Source: JAAOZP01 sp964616835
GTDB taxonomy: Archaea; Thermoproteota; EX4484-205; JAAOZP01
NCBI GenBank assembly: GCA_964616835.1
Contig: CAZTSG010000017.1
Span: 1 to 27,197 of the forward strand
DNA length: 27,197 nucleotides
Reading direction: 5' to 3'
In this document: positions 7,179 to 15,174 of the stretch, piece by piece
How the letters are laid out: the number at the start of each line of letters is the position of its first letter
How positions within the stretch are numbered: the stretch's first letter is position 1
The notes under the pieces: generated by a model
What the model saw: the letters and a program-made list of their open reading frames with translations, nothing else
Told to the model about the DNA's origin: nothing
Databases searched by the model: none
Translations under genes and position numbers: made by a program

Positions 7179-8774
7179 ATGTTTAACGCCAATCGGGGAA
7201 TGATAGATAGGGCTGCGCTGATTTCAGTTTCGGATACGAGGGGACTGGAGGCTTTTGCTAAGGACCTTCTCAACTTTGGTTTCAAGCTTTACGCAACTGA
7301 GAGCACTAGGCGGAGGCTTGTCGAAGCAGGTCTTGAGATCAGGGATGTTTCTGAGATAACTGGTTTCAAAAGCATGCTAGGCGGAAGGGTTAAAACGCTA
7401 CACCCCTTAATATATGCGGGGATCCTCGCATCCCGTTCTAACCCGTCTCACATGGAGGAGATTAAGAAGATTAATGCCCCTCTCTTCGACATGATCGTTG
7501 TAAACCCTTACCCGCTCCCTGATGAGAGCATGAAGATCGAGGATTTTGTCGAAAGGATTGATATCGGTGGAATAACGCTGTTAAGAGCTGCTGTCAAGAA
7601 CTTTACGGACGTTACTGTGGTCTGCGACCCTGACGACTATGATAAAATCTTAGGGGAACTCTCTTCAAAAGGCGATGTTTCAAGCGAAACTAGAACGCTT
7701 CTCGCAGTGAAGGCGATGAAAATGGTTGCGAAATACGAGCAGGAGATCTCAAGACTATTATCAAAGCTCCTCCTGGGGAGAGAACTACTCTATCTAAGCT
7801 ATGAAAAGTCTGAGAACCTTAAGTATGGTGAGAATTGGCATCAGTCTGCTCAACTATATGTCTCGCAGGATTCTCAAGGCCTTAACCTGGCTGGGGCACG
7901 TAGGCCGTTTAGCCGGCCCATGTCCTTCAACAATTTCCTTGATGCTGAGGCAGCAATATGGGTTGTCGTTGACCTTATGGAATACGGCTTCAGCTCGGTT
8001 GTGGTAAAGCATAGGAGTATATGCGCTGCCGCAACCGGTCCGACGCCGCTTGAGTCTCTGAAAATAGCATGGGGTAGTGATCCTGTAAGCGCCTACGGTA
8101 GTGTCCTAGGCTTCTCCTATGATGTGGATAAAGAAGTTGCAAGATTCCTCTCTAAAAGGTTTGTAGAAGTTGTAGTAGCTCCCTCTTTCTCAAAGGACGC
8201 GTTAGAAATACTCGAGGATAATAGGAATGTTAGGCTTATCGAAGTAGGTGATTTGAGAAAGACTGTTCAGAAGGATTACAGGTTTATTTCAGGAGGGCTC
8301 TTGGTTCAGGATAGGGACATGGGTTATACGGAGGCTTCAGAGTTCAGGCTCGTTACTAAAAATGTTTTCCCAAAGGATAAGCTCGAGTTAGCTAGGTTCG
8401 CATGCCTTGCTGTAAAACACGTCATCTCTAATGCTGTAGTTGTTGCGAGAGAATACGCTAAAGGATACTACCATACCATAGGGATAGGCGGGGGACAACC
8501 TAATAGGGTGGATGCTATAGTAAAGCTTGCAATTCCTCGTGCTTTAGAGTATTGTCGTAGAAACGGGCTTAAGCCCGAAGAGGTTTTGAGAGAATGCGTA
8601 TTGGCTTCAGAAGCCTTCTTCCCATTTCCAGATAGTATAGAGGCTATTGCAGACGCTGGTTTGAAATACGTTGTTCAGCCAGGAGGCTCGAAACGCGACA
8701 CTGAAGTCATAGAGGCTGCGGACAAGAGGGGTGTTGCAATGCTTTTCACAGGCAGGAGGTGCTTTAAGCATTGA
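7179..8774 (+). CDS. purH: Bifunctional AICAR transformylase / IMP cyclohydrolase
   Basis: The 531-residue protein catalyses the last two steps of purine synthesis: formylation of AICAR by 10-formyl-THF, and ring closure to IMP. The N-terminal MGS-like cyclohydrolase domain shows ALISVSDTRGLEAFA and GGRVKTLHPLIYAGILASR. The transformylase domain shows NLKYGENWHQ, SFNNFLDAEAA, the catalytic Lys-His pair (K277-H278) and SEAFFPFPDS...VQPGGSKRD...TGRRCFKH at the end. The loop after Lys-His reads RSICAAATG, unlike the usual xNPCG or VSPAG form. Many archaea use PurP/PurO instead, so a full PurH signals THF-dependent purine synthesis. An ATG at 7200 is an alternative start that fits the family length. 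It overlaps folC by four bases. Confidence 0.93.
   Translation: MFNANRGMIDRAALISVSDTRGLEAFAKDLLNFGFKLYATESTRRRLVEAGLEIRDVSEITGFKSMLGGRVKTLHPLIYAGILASRSNPSHMEEIKKINAPLFDMIVVNPYPLPDESMKIEDFVERIDIGGITLLRAAVKNFTDVTVVCDPDDYDKILGELSSKGDVSSETRTLLAVKAMKMVAKYEQEISRLLSKLLLGRELLYLSYEKSENLKYGENWHQSAQLYVSQDSQGLNLAGARRPFSRPMSFNNFLDAEAAIWVVVDLMEYGFSSVVVKHRSICAAATGPTPLESLKIAWGSDPVSAYGSVLGFSYDVDKEVARFLSKRFVEVVVAPSFSKDALEILEDNRNVRLIEVGDLRKTVQKDYRFISGGLLVQDRDMGYTEASEFRLVTKNVFPKDKLELARFACLAVKHVISNAVVVAREYAKGYYHTIGIGGGQPNRVDAIVKLAIPRALEYCRRNGLKPEEVLRECVLASEAFFPFPDSIEAIADAGLKYVVQPGGSKRDTEVIEAADKRGVAMLFTGRRCFKH
8754..8761 (+). promoter_or_regulatory. Ribosome binding site of folC
   Basis: AGGAGGTG lies inside the end of purH, nine bases before the TTG at 8771. 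It supports this rare start and translational coupling with purH. Confidence 0.7.
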
Positions 8775-10096
8775 GCAGTACTGTGGAGGAGGAATACTTC
8801 AAGGTTTTACGGGAGCTCTACGACCTTAGAGGAATTAAGCTTGGGCTAGATGTCATTAAAGGGCTTTTAGAAGAGCTCGGAAATCCTGAGAAGGATTATC
8901 CCATAATCTTAGTGGGGGGTACTAATGGCAAGGGTTCTACCGTTGCAACAATAAGCTCAATCCTTTGGGAAAGTGGTTTCAGAGTAGGAGTGTTCACGAA
9001 GCCTCATCTTTGCAGGTTTACTGAAAGAATAGTTGTTGATGGTCGTGAAATAGACAAGAAGGAGGTTGTAGAATACTACTGGAAGATAAGGGAAGCGGGG
9101 GAGATGGTTTCTAAAAAGCTCGGGAGGTTTCCGACTTTTTTCGAGTGTAATACTGCTATGGCTTTCAAATACTTCTCGGATAAGAAAGTCGATGTAGCTG
9201 TTGTCGAAGTAGGGATGGGCGGTAGGCTAGACGCCACCAATGCTTGCGAACCCCTCGTATCAGTCATAACAAACGTGTCTTTAGAGCATACTAAACATCT
9301 CGGTGACACTGTAGAGAAGATAGCCTTTGAGAAATCGGGAATAATAAGACCTGGTAGGCCGACGGTTTCAGCATGCTCCGGTTCTGCGCTTAGAGTGGTG
9401 GAAGAACGTTGTAGAGAACTCGGTTCAGAATTGACGCTTGTAGGTAGAGATGTTAAACACGAAGTTCTGAAATCTGATTTAAACGGTCTGGAGATGAATA
9501 TATTTTTGAAAAACAAGTCTTTCACCAATTTGAAGATCTCTCTAAGAGGCAGGTTTCAAGCTGAAAACGTTTCTACGGCGGTGGCGAGCGTTTTCAAATT
9601 TCTCGAATCAATTGGAAAGAACGATTTTAACGATGGTTCTCTGAGAAGGGGTTTGGCAAAAGTGTCTTGGCCCGGGAGGCTTGAGCCAATAGCTAGAATG
9701 CCTCTTGTAATATTGGATTGTGCTAAAGACCCTGCAGCTACAGAGGCCCTTGTTTCAAGCCTTGAAGAAATCGCTCCCGGCGGAAAATTCACGACTGTAG
9801 TAAGCATATCTTCGGATAAGGACTACGTTAAAATACTTACTTCGCTTTCTAGAATCACTGAGAGATTCGTATTGACTAAGCATAGTGTAATGGGTAGGGC
9901 GCTTCCTATAGAAACCATGGCTGAGGTGTTAAGAGGCTTGAACGCCAAGTTTGTTTCTGAACCAACCGTTTTCAAAGCTGTTGAGCATGCGGTTTCTTCA
10001 GCCGGTGATAACGGTAGGATATTGATTACCGGTTCAGTCTTTACTGTAGGCGAGGCTAGGCCAATATGGTCTAGAGAATTCTACGACGGATTCTGA
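8771..10096 (+). CDS. folC: Folylpolyglutamate synthase / dihydrofolate synthase (Mur ligase family)
   Basis: The 441-residue ATP-dependent ligase adds glutamate to folates, retaining them in the cell and raising their affinity for THF enzymes. It shows the FolC P-loop VGGTNGKGST (about residues 47-56), the KPHLCRFTERI folate-binding segment, VEVGMGGRLDATN, the carbamylated-Lys-type region EHTKHLGDTVEKIAFEKSGI, and the C-terminal domain with LDCAKDPAATEAL. The TTG start shares bases with the purH stop. Its 3' end overlaps the opposing cyclo-ligase fusion gene by 16 bases. Presence of FolC together with PurH, PurN, FolD and SHMT argues for true tetrahydrofolate rather than tetrahydromethanopterin; in methanopterin-using archaea a related ligase acts on F420, so the context matters here. 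Confidence 0.9.
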   Translation: MSSTVEEEYFKVLRELYDLRGIKLGLDVIKGLLEELGNPEKDYPIILVGGTNGKGSTVATISSILWESGFRVGVFTKPHLCRFTERIVVDGREIDKKEVVEYYWKIREAGEMVSKKLGRFPTFFECNTAMAFKYFSDKKVDVAVVEVGMGGRLDATNACEPLVSVITNVSLEHTKHLGDTVEKIAFEKSGIIRPGRPTVSACSGSALRVVEERCRELGSELTLVGRDVKHEVLKSDLNGLEMNIFLKNKSFTNLKISLRGRFQAENVSTAVASVFKFLESIGKNDFNDGSLRRGLAKVSWPGRLEPIARMPLVILDCAKDPAATEALVSSLEEIAPGGKFTTVVSISSDKDYVKILTSLSRITERFVLTKHSVMGRALPIETMAEVLRGLNAKFVSEPTVFKAVEHAVSSAGDNGRILITGSVFTVGEARPIWSREFYDGF

Positions 10097-11415
10097 CTGA
10101 ATTCAGGTATTTTAGCTAGTATTCTGACTAGTGGTACTCCAATCGCAGTACTTACTGTTGCAAAGATTATTCTCTCCACCGGGTAAACCCAGAATACTGT
10201 GTACCATGTTGTTATGAAATAACTCATTTCATTCCTGAAAACCAATCCATACACGTATTCGAAAAGAGTACTCCCAACGGAATGCTGTCCCATGGTGCCT
10301 AATAGGACGCATCCGAAAATCCTGATCCACATTGCAGTCCTACTCTTGGATTCGTCAAACTTCAAAGATATTAATGAAATTGGGATTGCTAAAAAATGCA
10401 GCCAATGGAAGGGCAGGTCTACGCTGAATCCCGGAAGCTCCACATGGATAAAGAATAGTGTAAACGGGGCTGTGAGAAAGAGAGTAAGGGTTGTGAGATA
10501 TGTTAACACTGCTATCAACGTCTTTCTCCTCCAGAGGAAACCTGCTATGAGAGTATTTGTAACAGGAGTCAGGAAGTCTAGGAATAAGAACATTGGAGGC
10601 TTGACCGTGAAAGATAGTATCGATGCAAGTAAGACGATAATGGCACCGTTGATGGGACCTAGTAAAACGCCATATAATGCAGGCAATATTTGAGAAAGAG
10701 TAAACTTGCCCCCGGTTACTCCTATTATGGGGAATGTGGGAACAGCGCTTAGAATTACGAAAACAGCTATGAATAGAGAGTACAATGCTATTCTACGGGC
10801 TGTGAAGAGGCTTTTTCTAACGTGTTGCGAAGTCTCTCTTCTTATAACCGTGTTCTCTGTAACCACGGCGTCAACCTTAACATCGTTCTCATTCACAGGA
10901 ATATTGTCAAAAACCTGTTCTGAAAAGGCTAATCCTATAACCTTACTCTCGACAGGCTTCTTGAGAAACCTGTCGAAGTAACCCATTCCCCTGCCCAGTC
11001 TATTACATTTCTTATCGAAAGCCCTTCCTGGAACTATTATGAGATCTATCTCGTTAACGTCAACAATTTTGTTTTCACTAGGCTTAGGCTCCATCACGCC
11101 GTATGTTCCTAAGCTGAGTTCTTCAAGGCTTGATATTTTGCAAGGAATTAGTTCTCCCTTCTCCTTATTAACTGCTGGAACAATGACTCTCTTGCCGGAT
11201 CGGAGCATTTCCTCGATTAATCCGATTGTGTCGACTTCATCGTTCTTAGAAACATACGTCATAACGCACCTAGCTTTTGAAAATTCTTCAAGCTGCTTGA
11301 GCCTAGAAATTATCATCAGGCTTTTATTCCTCCTATGCTCCTCCGTCATTGAGAGAATCCTCTTCTCCACCATTTCTCTGATTTCATTCTTTGTCGTAAG
11401 GGCGTTGCAGCCCAT
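10081..11415 (-). CDS. 5-formyltetrahydrofolate cyclo-ligase fused to a membrane domain resembling an ECF-transporter S component
   Basis: Residues 1-192 form a complete 5-formyl-THF cyclo-ligase (5-FCL), which converts 5-formyl-THF plus ATP to 5,10-methenyl-THF. They carry IDLIIVPGRAFD, NRLGRGMGYFDRFL, GLAFSEQ and the basic N-terminal helix. Residues 205-444 are a membrane domain with about six helices (209-226, 240-270, 278-293, 298-322, 333-350, 362-385, 410-433). Features such as GGKFTLSQILPALYGVLLGP and KPPMFLFLDFLTP resemble archaeal ECF transporter S components. No start codon lies at the junction, so this is one polypeptide. Folate-cluster context suggests folate or 5-formyl-THF as the transported substrate; thiamine-related compounds are the alternative, since 5-FCL paralogues have been linked to thiamine. 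No ECF ATPase or T component is visible in this window. Confidence 0.82.
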   Translation of the reverse strand: MGCNALTTKNEIREMVEKRILSMTEEHRRNKSLMIISRLKQLEEFSKARCVMTYVSKNDEVDTIGLIEEMLRSGKRVIVPAVNKEKGELIPCKISSLEELSLGTYGVMEPKPSENKIVDVNEIDLIIVPGRAFDKKCNRLGRGMGYFDRFLKKPVESKVIGLAFSEQVFDNIPVNENDVKVDAVVTENTVIRRETSQHVRKSLFTARRIALYSLFIAVFVILSAVPTFPIIGVTGGKFTLSQILPALYGVLLGPINGAIIVLLASILSFTVKPPMFLFLDFLTPVTNTLIAGFLWRRKTLIAVLTYLTTLTLFLTAPFTLFFIHVELPGFSVDLPFHWLHFLAIPISLISLKFDESKSRTAMWIRIFGCVLLGTMGQHSVGSTLFEYVYGLVFRNEMSYFITTWYTVFWVYPVERIIFATVSTAIGVPLVRILAKIPEFSQNPS

Positions 11416-11437
11416 TCCAAGCCGTAGCCGAGTAATG

Positions 11438-11448
11438 ATTATAAAAAC
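11438..11448 (-). promoter_or_regulatory. TATA box for the cyclo-ligase fusion gene
   Basis: On the minus strand this reads GTTTTTATAAT, centred at 11443, which is 28 bases upstream of the ATG at 11413-11415. A leaderless transcript is expected. Confidence 0.6.
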
Positions 11449-11532
11449 TTTTTATGCTGGTTTAAGAAGCAATACTCGCGAAGAATATTCTGTCTCTATC
11501 CTTGAACGGATGAGCATAGCTTAATCGAAGCC

Positions 11533-11541
11533 CTTATAAGG
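11533..11541 (+). promoter_or_regulatory. TATA-like box for glyA-folD-purN
   Basis: CTTATAAGG is centred at 11537, 30 bases before the glyA ATG. A GAGGAT at 11555-11560 is six bases before that ATG and might act as a ribosome site if transcription starts upstream of it. Confidence 0.5.
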
Positions 11542-11566
11542 ATGCTGGCTTTTTGAGGATTCATCA

Positions 11567-12907
11567 ATGTCTTATTGGCTGGAGGAGCTTGCGAAGGCAG
11601 ACGAGGAGCTTGCGAAACTGATTCTCCGCGAACTCCAGAGGCAGCGTGAAACATTAGATCTCATTCCTTCCGAGAACTTTGCTCCGCTTCCAGTCTTGTC
11701 AGCCTTAGGCTCGGTTCTTACAAACAAGTATTCTGAGGGCTATCCTGGGAGAAGGTATTACGGTGGAAACGAGGTTATAGACGAGGTTGAGAGGCTCGCC
11801 ATAGAGAGGGCTAAGAAAGTTTTCGGCGTACCATACGTTAATGTTCAACCGTACTCTGGGACTCCTGCAAACCTCGCAGTATATGTCTCAACATGCAGGG
11901 TCGGAGACACTATAATGGGCCTCGACCTGAGAGAAGGAGGGCACCTCTCCCACGGTTGGGAGGTGAGCTTAAGCGGGATACTCTACAGGAGCGTTCCCTA
12001 CCACTTGGATAAAGATGGCTTCATAGATATTGAAGGTGCGAGAAGGCTTGCTAAAGAGCATAGGCCTAAGTTGATATGGTGCGGATACTCCGCGTACGTT
12101 AGGACGTTCCCGTTTAAAGAGTTCGGGGAGATTGCGGACGAAGTTGGAGCGTACATGGTTGCTGACATAGCTCACATCGCAGGCCTCGTGGCCGCTGGCG
12201 TGCACCCAAGCCCCTCTCCTTACGCGCATATAATAACTACGACGACGCACAAGACTCTGAGAGGACCCCGCGCGGCAATCATAATGGTTACGGAGAGGGG
12301 TTTGCAGAAAGATGAGGACCTGCCTGAGAAAATAGATAAGGCTGTTTTCCCAGGGTTGCAAGGCGGGCCTCATGAGAACAATATTGCTGCAATAGCTGTT
12401 GCTCTCAAGCTTGCTCAGGAACCTGCTTTCAAAGAGTATGCAGAGCAAGTCGTAAGGAATGCTAGAGCCCTCGCTAAAACTCTTATAGAAAGTGGTTTGA
12501 AGCTGGTTACTGGGGGTACGGATACGCATATGGTTCTCATAGACTTATCGGACAATGGAGTGGGCAAGGGGGTCCTGGTCCAAGAAGCGTTAGAGCTTTG
12601 CGGGATAATTGTCAACAAGAACACTGTCCCAGGGGAAAGATCATCACCTTTCTACCCCAGTGGCGTGAGGGCTGGCACGCCTGCAGTCACCTCCCGCGGA
12701 ATGAGGGAGCGGGAGATGGATGAAATAGGTAGTATAATCGCGAGAGTGTCTAAGGAGGCTCTGAGATTCGACCTTCCTCCGAAAAACAGGCAGGAGTATG
12801 TAAGAGAGTTTAAGGCGAAAATGCGTGAAAACAATGTTGTGGTCGAGTGCAGGGAGAGAGTTAAAGCACTGTGCGAAAGGTTTCCGCTCTACAGGGAACT
12901 GGGGTGA
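11567..12907 (+). CDS. glyA: Serine hydroxymethyltransferase
   Basis: The 446-residue PLP enzyme converts serine plus THF to glycine plus 5,10-methylene-THF, the main entry of C1 units. It carries the PLP lysine in TTTTHKTLRGPR (K229), D200 and H203 in VADIAHIAGL, the N-terminal DLIPSENFAP, and NKYSEGYPGRRYYGGNE. The length is normal. It also produces 5-formyl-THF as a known side reaction of the family, which the neighbouring cyclo-ligase would recycle. It leads a tight run with folD (7-base gap) and purN (2-base gap), so the three are very likely one operon. The pterin preference (THF rather than methanopterin) is inferred from neighbours. Confidence 0.95.
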   Translation: MSYWLEELAKADEELAKLILRELQRQRETLDLIPSENFAPLPVLSALGSVLTNKYSEGYPGRRYYGGNEVIDEVERLAIERAKKVFGVPYVNVQPYSGTPANLAVYVSTCRVGDTIMGLDLREGGHLSHGWEVSLSGILYRSVPYHLDKDGFIDIEGARRLAKEHRPKLIWCGYSAYVRTFPFKEFGEIADEVGAYMVADIAHIAGLVAAGVHPSPSPYAHIITTTTHKTLRGPRAAIIMVTERGLQKDEDLPEKIDKAVFPGLQGGPHENNIAAIAVALKLAQEPAFKEYAEQVVRNARALAKTLIESGLKLVTGGTDTHMVLIDLSDNGVGKGVLVQEALELCGIIVNKNTVPGERSSPFYPSGVRAGTPAVTSRGMREREMDEIGSIIARVSKEALRFDLPPKNRQEYVREFKAKMRENNVVVECRERVKALCERFPLYRELG

Positions 12908-12913
12908 CCCAAA

Positions 12914-13747
12914 ATGGTTGCAAAGGTTCTTAGTGGAAGGCCTGTGGCCGATGCGATTCTTTCTGAAGCTAAAGCGAAGATAGAGAGGCTCGGCTTCCAA
13001 CCCTGTCTACACATAGTTAATGCTACCGGCTCCAGGGCTCAAGATTCTTTCATTAAGATGAAAACTAGGGCGTGCGATACTGTTGGTGCTAAAGCAGTAA
13101 TCCACAGGATCGACAGCCCTTCTGAAGCCGAGCTCGTTTCTTTCATAGAGGAATTGAATAAGGATAGGGATGTTCACGGAATAGTAGTGCAGCTTCCGCT
13201 TCCCGAGAATATTTCGACGCTGAGGGTCTTAGAATCTATAGATGTTAAGAAGGATGTTGACGGCCTGCACCCGGTTAACCTGGGAAGATTGTTGGCTGGA
13301 GATGAAACCCGGCCTACTGCGACAGCCGCCGCAGTGATCAAAATACTTGACGCATACGGCATTAAAGTGGAGGGCCTGGATGTGGTTATCATCAACAATA
13401 GTATACTTGTAGGCAGACCATTGTTCGCGATGTTCACATCGAGGATGGCTACTGTCCAGGTCTGCCATGTTGAAACAAGAGACCTCAAGAGCAAAACGCT
13501 CAGGGCAGAAGTCTTAATCTCAGCCACCGGGGTTCCGAGGCTTATAACTGGAGAAATGGTTTCTGAAGGAGTTATCGCTGTAGATGTCGGAACAGGATTC
13601 GTGGAGGGCAAGCTTGTTGGCGATTTCGATTTCGAAAGCGTTTCCCAGAAGGCTTCTGCAATAACCCCTGTCCCTGGCGGAGTTGGGCCAGTTACAGTAG
13701 CCACGTTGATAAGCAACCTAGTCAGGTGTGCTTCCGAGGTCGCGTAA
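12914..13747 (+). CDS. folD: Methylenetetrahydrofolate dehydrogenase / methenyl-THF cyclohydrolase
   Basis: The 277-residue bifunctional enzyme oxidises 5,10-methylene-THF and hydrolyses the product to 10-formyl-THF. It shows VHGIVVQLPLP, KDVDGLHPVNLG, the nucleotide-binding region NNSILVGRP and the C-terminal signature TPVPGGVGPVTVATL. The usual Tyr-x3-Lys active-site pair reads Phe-Ile-Lys-Met-Lys (F46, K50), so the Lys is kept but the Tyr is Phe. The nucleotide loop has NNS in place of the common GRS. GGGGTGA at the end of glyA is six bases before the ATG and serves as ribosome site. It supplies 10-formyl-THF to PurN and PurH in the same cluster. Confidence 0.92.
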   Translation: MVAKVLSGRPVADAILSEAKAKIERLGFQPCLHIVNATGSRAQDSFIKMKTRACDTVGAKAVIHRIDSPSEAELVSFIEELNKDRDVHGIVVQLPLPENISTLRVLESIDVKKDVDGLHPVNLGRLLAGDETRPTATAAAVIKILDAYGIKVEGLDVVIINNSILVGRPLFAMFTSRMATVQVCHVETRDLKSKTLRAEVLISATGVPRLITGEMVSEGVIAVDVGTGFVEGKLVGDFDFESVSQKASAITPVPGGVGPVTVATLISNLVRCASEVA

Positions 13748-13749
13748 TA

Positions 13750-14367
13750 TTGTTGAGGATAGGCATCTTAGCTTCTACACGCGCCACGGATATGGATGCT
13801 ATCCTGAAAGCGATAAGAGAAGGTAGGCTGAAGGCTGAGATAGTCTGCGTGATAAGCAATAAGAAGGATGCGTACGCGCTTGAAAGAGCTAGGCAGAACG
13901 GCATAGAAGCGATATTCTTAGACCCGAAGGGGAAGGATCCTGCCGAATACGATATGGAGATTGCTGCAGAGCTGGAGAAGAGAAGTGTCGACCTAGTTCT
14001 TCTAATAGGCTATAACAAGTATCTTAGCCCACAGTTCATAAACAGGTTTAGAAACAGGATTATGAATATTCATCCTTCACTACTACCCGCGTTCCCCGGC
14101 TGGGATATGAATGTTCACAGAGCAGTCTTAGGATACGGTGTTAAGGTCACGGGATGCACTCTCCACTTCGTAGATGAAAAGATGGATGCTGGACCAATAA
14201 TAATTCAGAAGGCTGTTGAGGTTAGAGAAGACGATGATGAAGAGACATTGAAGAAGAGGGTTCAGGAGGCTGAGGGCGAGGCCCTAGTAGAAGGTATCAG
14301 GCTCTTTCAAGAGGGTAGGCTTCTGGTAGAGGGAAGAAAGGTTAAGATACTGCCTCCTAAAAACTAG
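13750..14367 (+). CDS. purN: Phosphoribosylglycinamide formyltransferase (GAR transformylase)
   Basis: The 205-residue enzyme transfers a formyl group from 10-formyl-THF to GAR in step three of purine synthesis. It carries the catalytic Asn and His in IMNIHPSLLPAFPG, and the Asp in FVDEKMDAGPII. The phosphate-binding Gly-Ser-Asn of bacterial PurN is replaced by Ala-Thr-Asp in ASTRATDMDAIL. Two adjacent TTG codons (13750 and 13753) can start it; GAGGT at 13736-13740 favours the first. The open frame continues back to 13726 but overlaps folD without a ribosome site. It is the last gene of glyA-folD-purN and ends four bases from the opposing DUF554 gene. Confidence 0.9.
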   Translation: MLRIGILASTRATDMDAILKAIREGRLKAEIVCVISNKKDAYALERARQNGIEAIFLDPKGKDPAEYDMEIAAELEKRSVDLVLLIGYNKYLSPQFINRFRNRIMNIHPSLLPAFPGWDMNVHRAVLGYGVKVTGCTLHFVDEKMDAGPIIIQKAVEVREDDDEETLKKRVQEAEGEALVEGIRLFQEGRLLVEGRKVKILPPKN

Positions 14368-14371
14368 ATTT

Positions 14372-15055
14372 TTAGAAACCTGTTGGAAGAAGCATTATCG
14401 TGATTATCGGGGTTGTTACTATAGACGGTATCATGTTTGCAACCTTAACCCTCTTAACTTCTAAAAGGCTTAAGCCGAGCCCCAGCAGCATTACGCCTCC
14501 TTGAGCAGTCAGGTTGTCGAGGACAATCTGTGTTAAAAAGGGTTTTACAAAGAATGCTAACAGGGTTATTGAAGATTGGAATGCTAGCATCGGCACGGTG
14601 CTGAACAAAACACCTGCTCCAAAGACAGTTGCATAAGCGACCGAGACGAACCCGTCCATTATTGACTTTGTTATTAGTAGAGTCGGATCGCCGAAACCGT
14701 CTTGTATTGCACCTATTACAGTCATGGGGCCTATGCAGAAAGTTAAGAAGGCTGTCACCATCCCTTCAACAAACCTCTCGCCACCGCCCAGTCTGCTCTT
14801 TAGCCTTTCTCCCAACAAGTTGAGCATATCGTAGAGTCTAATAGATTCCCCTAGGAGAGAACCTGTTAGAAAACCTACTACGAGTGAAACAGGTCTCGCA
14901 AGCTTAGTAGCCATAAGCGCTCCAATGCCTAAGGTGAATAGTCCAATAACATGCATAAGTATTGTCTCAAATCTCTCAGGCAGTTTCCTTTTAATCAGGA
15001 AGCCTGCAGAACCTCCTGCAAGGACTAGAATCACATTTACAATCGTACCTATCAT
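14372..15055 (-). CDS. DUF554 family membrane protein (YqgA/YdfK-like)
   Basis: The 227-residue protein has six to seven hydrophobic segments and family features: an N-terminal MIGTIVNVILVLAGGSAGFLI, GFLTGSLLGESI, a central FLTFCIGPMTVIGAIQDG and FGAGVLFSTVPMLAFQSSITL. The family is predicted to be a membrane transporter or channel-like protein; the substrate is unknown. It is convergent with purN. A decayed copy of its C-terminal half is present at 19181-19496, indicating an earlier paralogue or duplication in this chromosome. Confidence 0.88.
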   Translation of the reverse strand: MIGTIVNVILVLAGGSAGFLIKRKLPERFETILMHVIGLFTLGIGALMATKLARPVSLVVGFLTGSLLGESIRLYDMLNLLGERLKSRLGGGERFVEGMVTAFLTFCIGPMTVIGAIQDGFGDPTLLITKSIMDGFVSVAYATVFGAGVLFSTVPMLAFQSSITLLAFFVKPFLTQIVLDNLTAQGGVMLLGLGLSLLEVKRVKVANMIPSIVTTPIITIMLLPTGF

Positions 15056-15143
15056 TCCTAAAGCTTCTCCTAAAAGTAATATTTAACATTGTCGAGCAAA
15101 AGCCACTGTTCTCTTAAATGTTGGATTCGGCATCAGTTACAAA

Positions 15144-15153
15144 ATATTTAAAA
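15144..15153 (+). promoter_or_regulatory. TATA box for the MoaD/ThiS-like gene
   Basis: ATATTTAAAA is centred at 15148, 27 bases before the ATG at 15175, a clear leaderless arrangement. An out-of-frame ATG at 15171 is not used by any long frame. Confidence 0.6.
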
Positions 15154-15174
15154 AAAGCCTTAAAATTGTGATGC

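Noticed and set aside
11039..11524. Long rightward frame of 161 codons antisense to the cyclo-ligase fusion gene
   Set aside because: It is Ser/Leu/Ile-rich, has no recognisable motif, and lies wholly opposite a strongly supported gene with its own promoter; it is a shadow frame.
11969..12529. 186-codon leftward frame inside glyA
   Set aside because: glyA is unambiguous across the same bases with all SHMT motifs; the antisense frame has no domain and no promoter or ribosome site.
13174..13716. 180-codon leftward frame inside folD
   Set aside because: Composition is Thr/Ser/Ile/Pro-rich as expected from the reverse complement of a folD reading frame, without any family signature.
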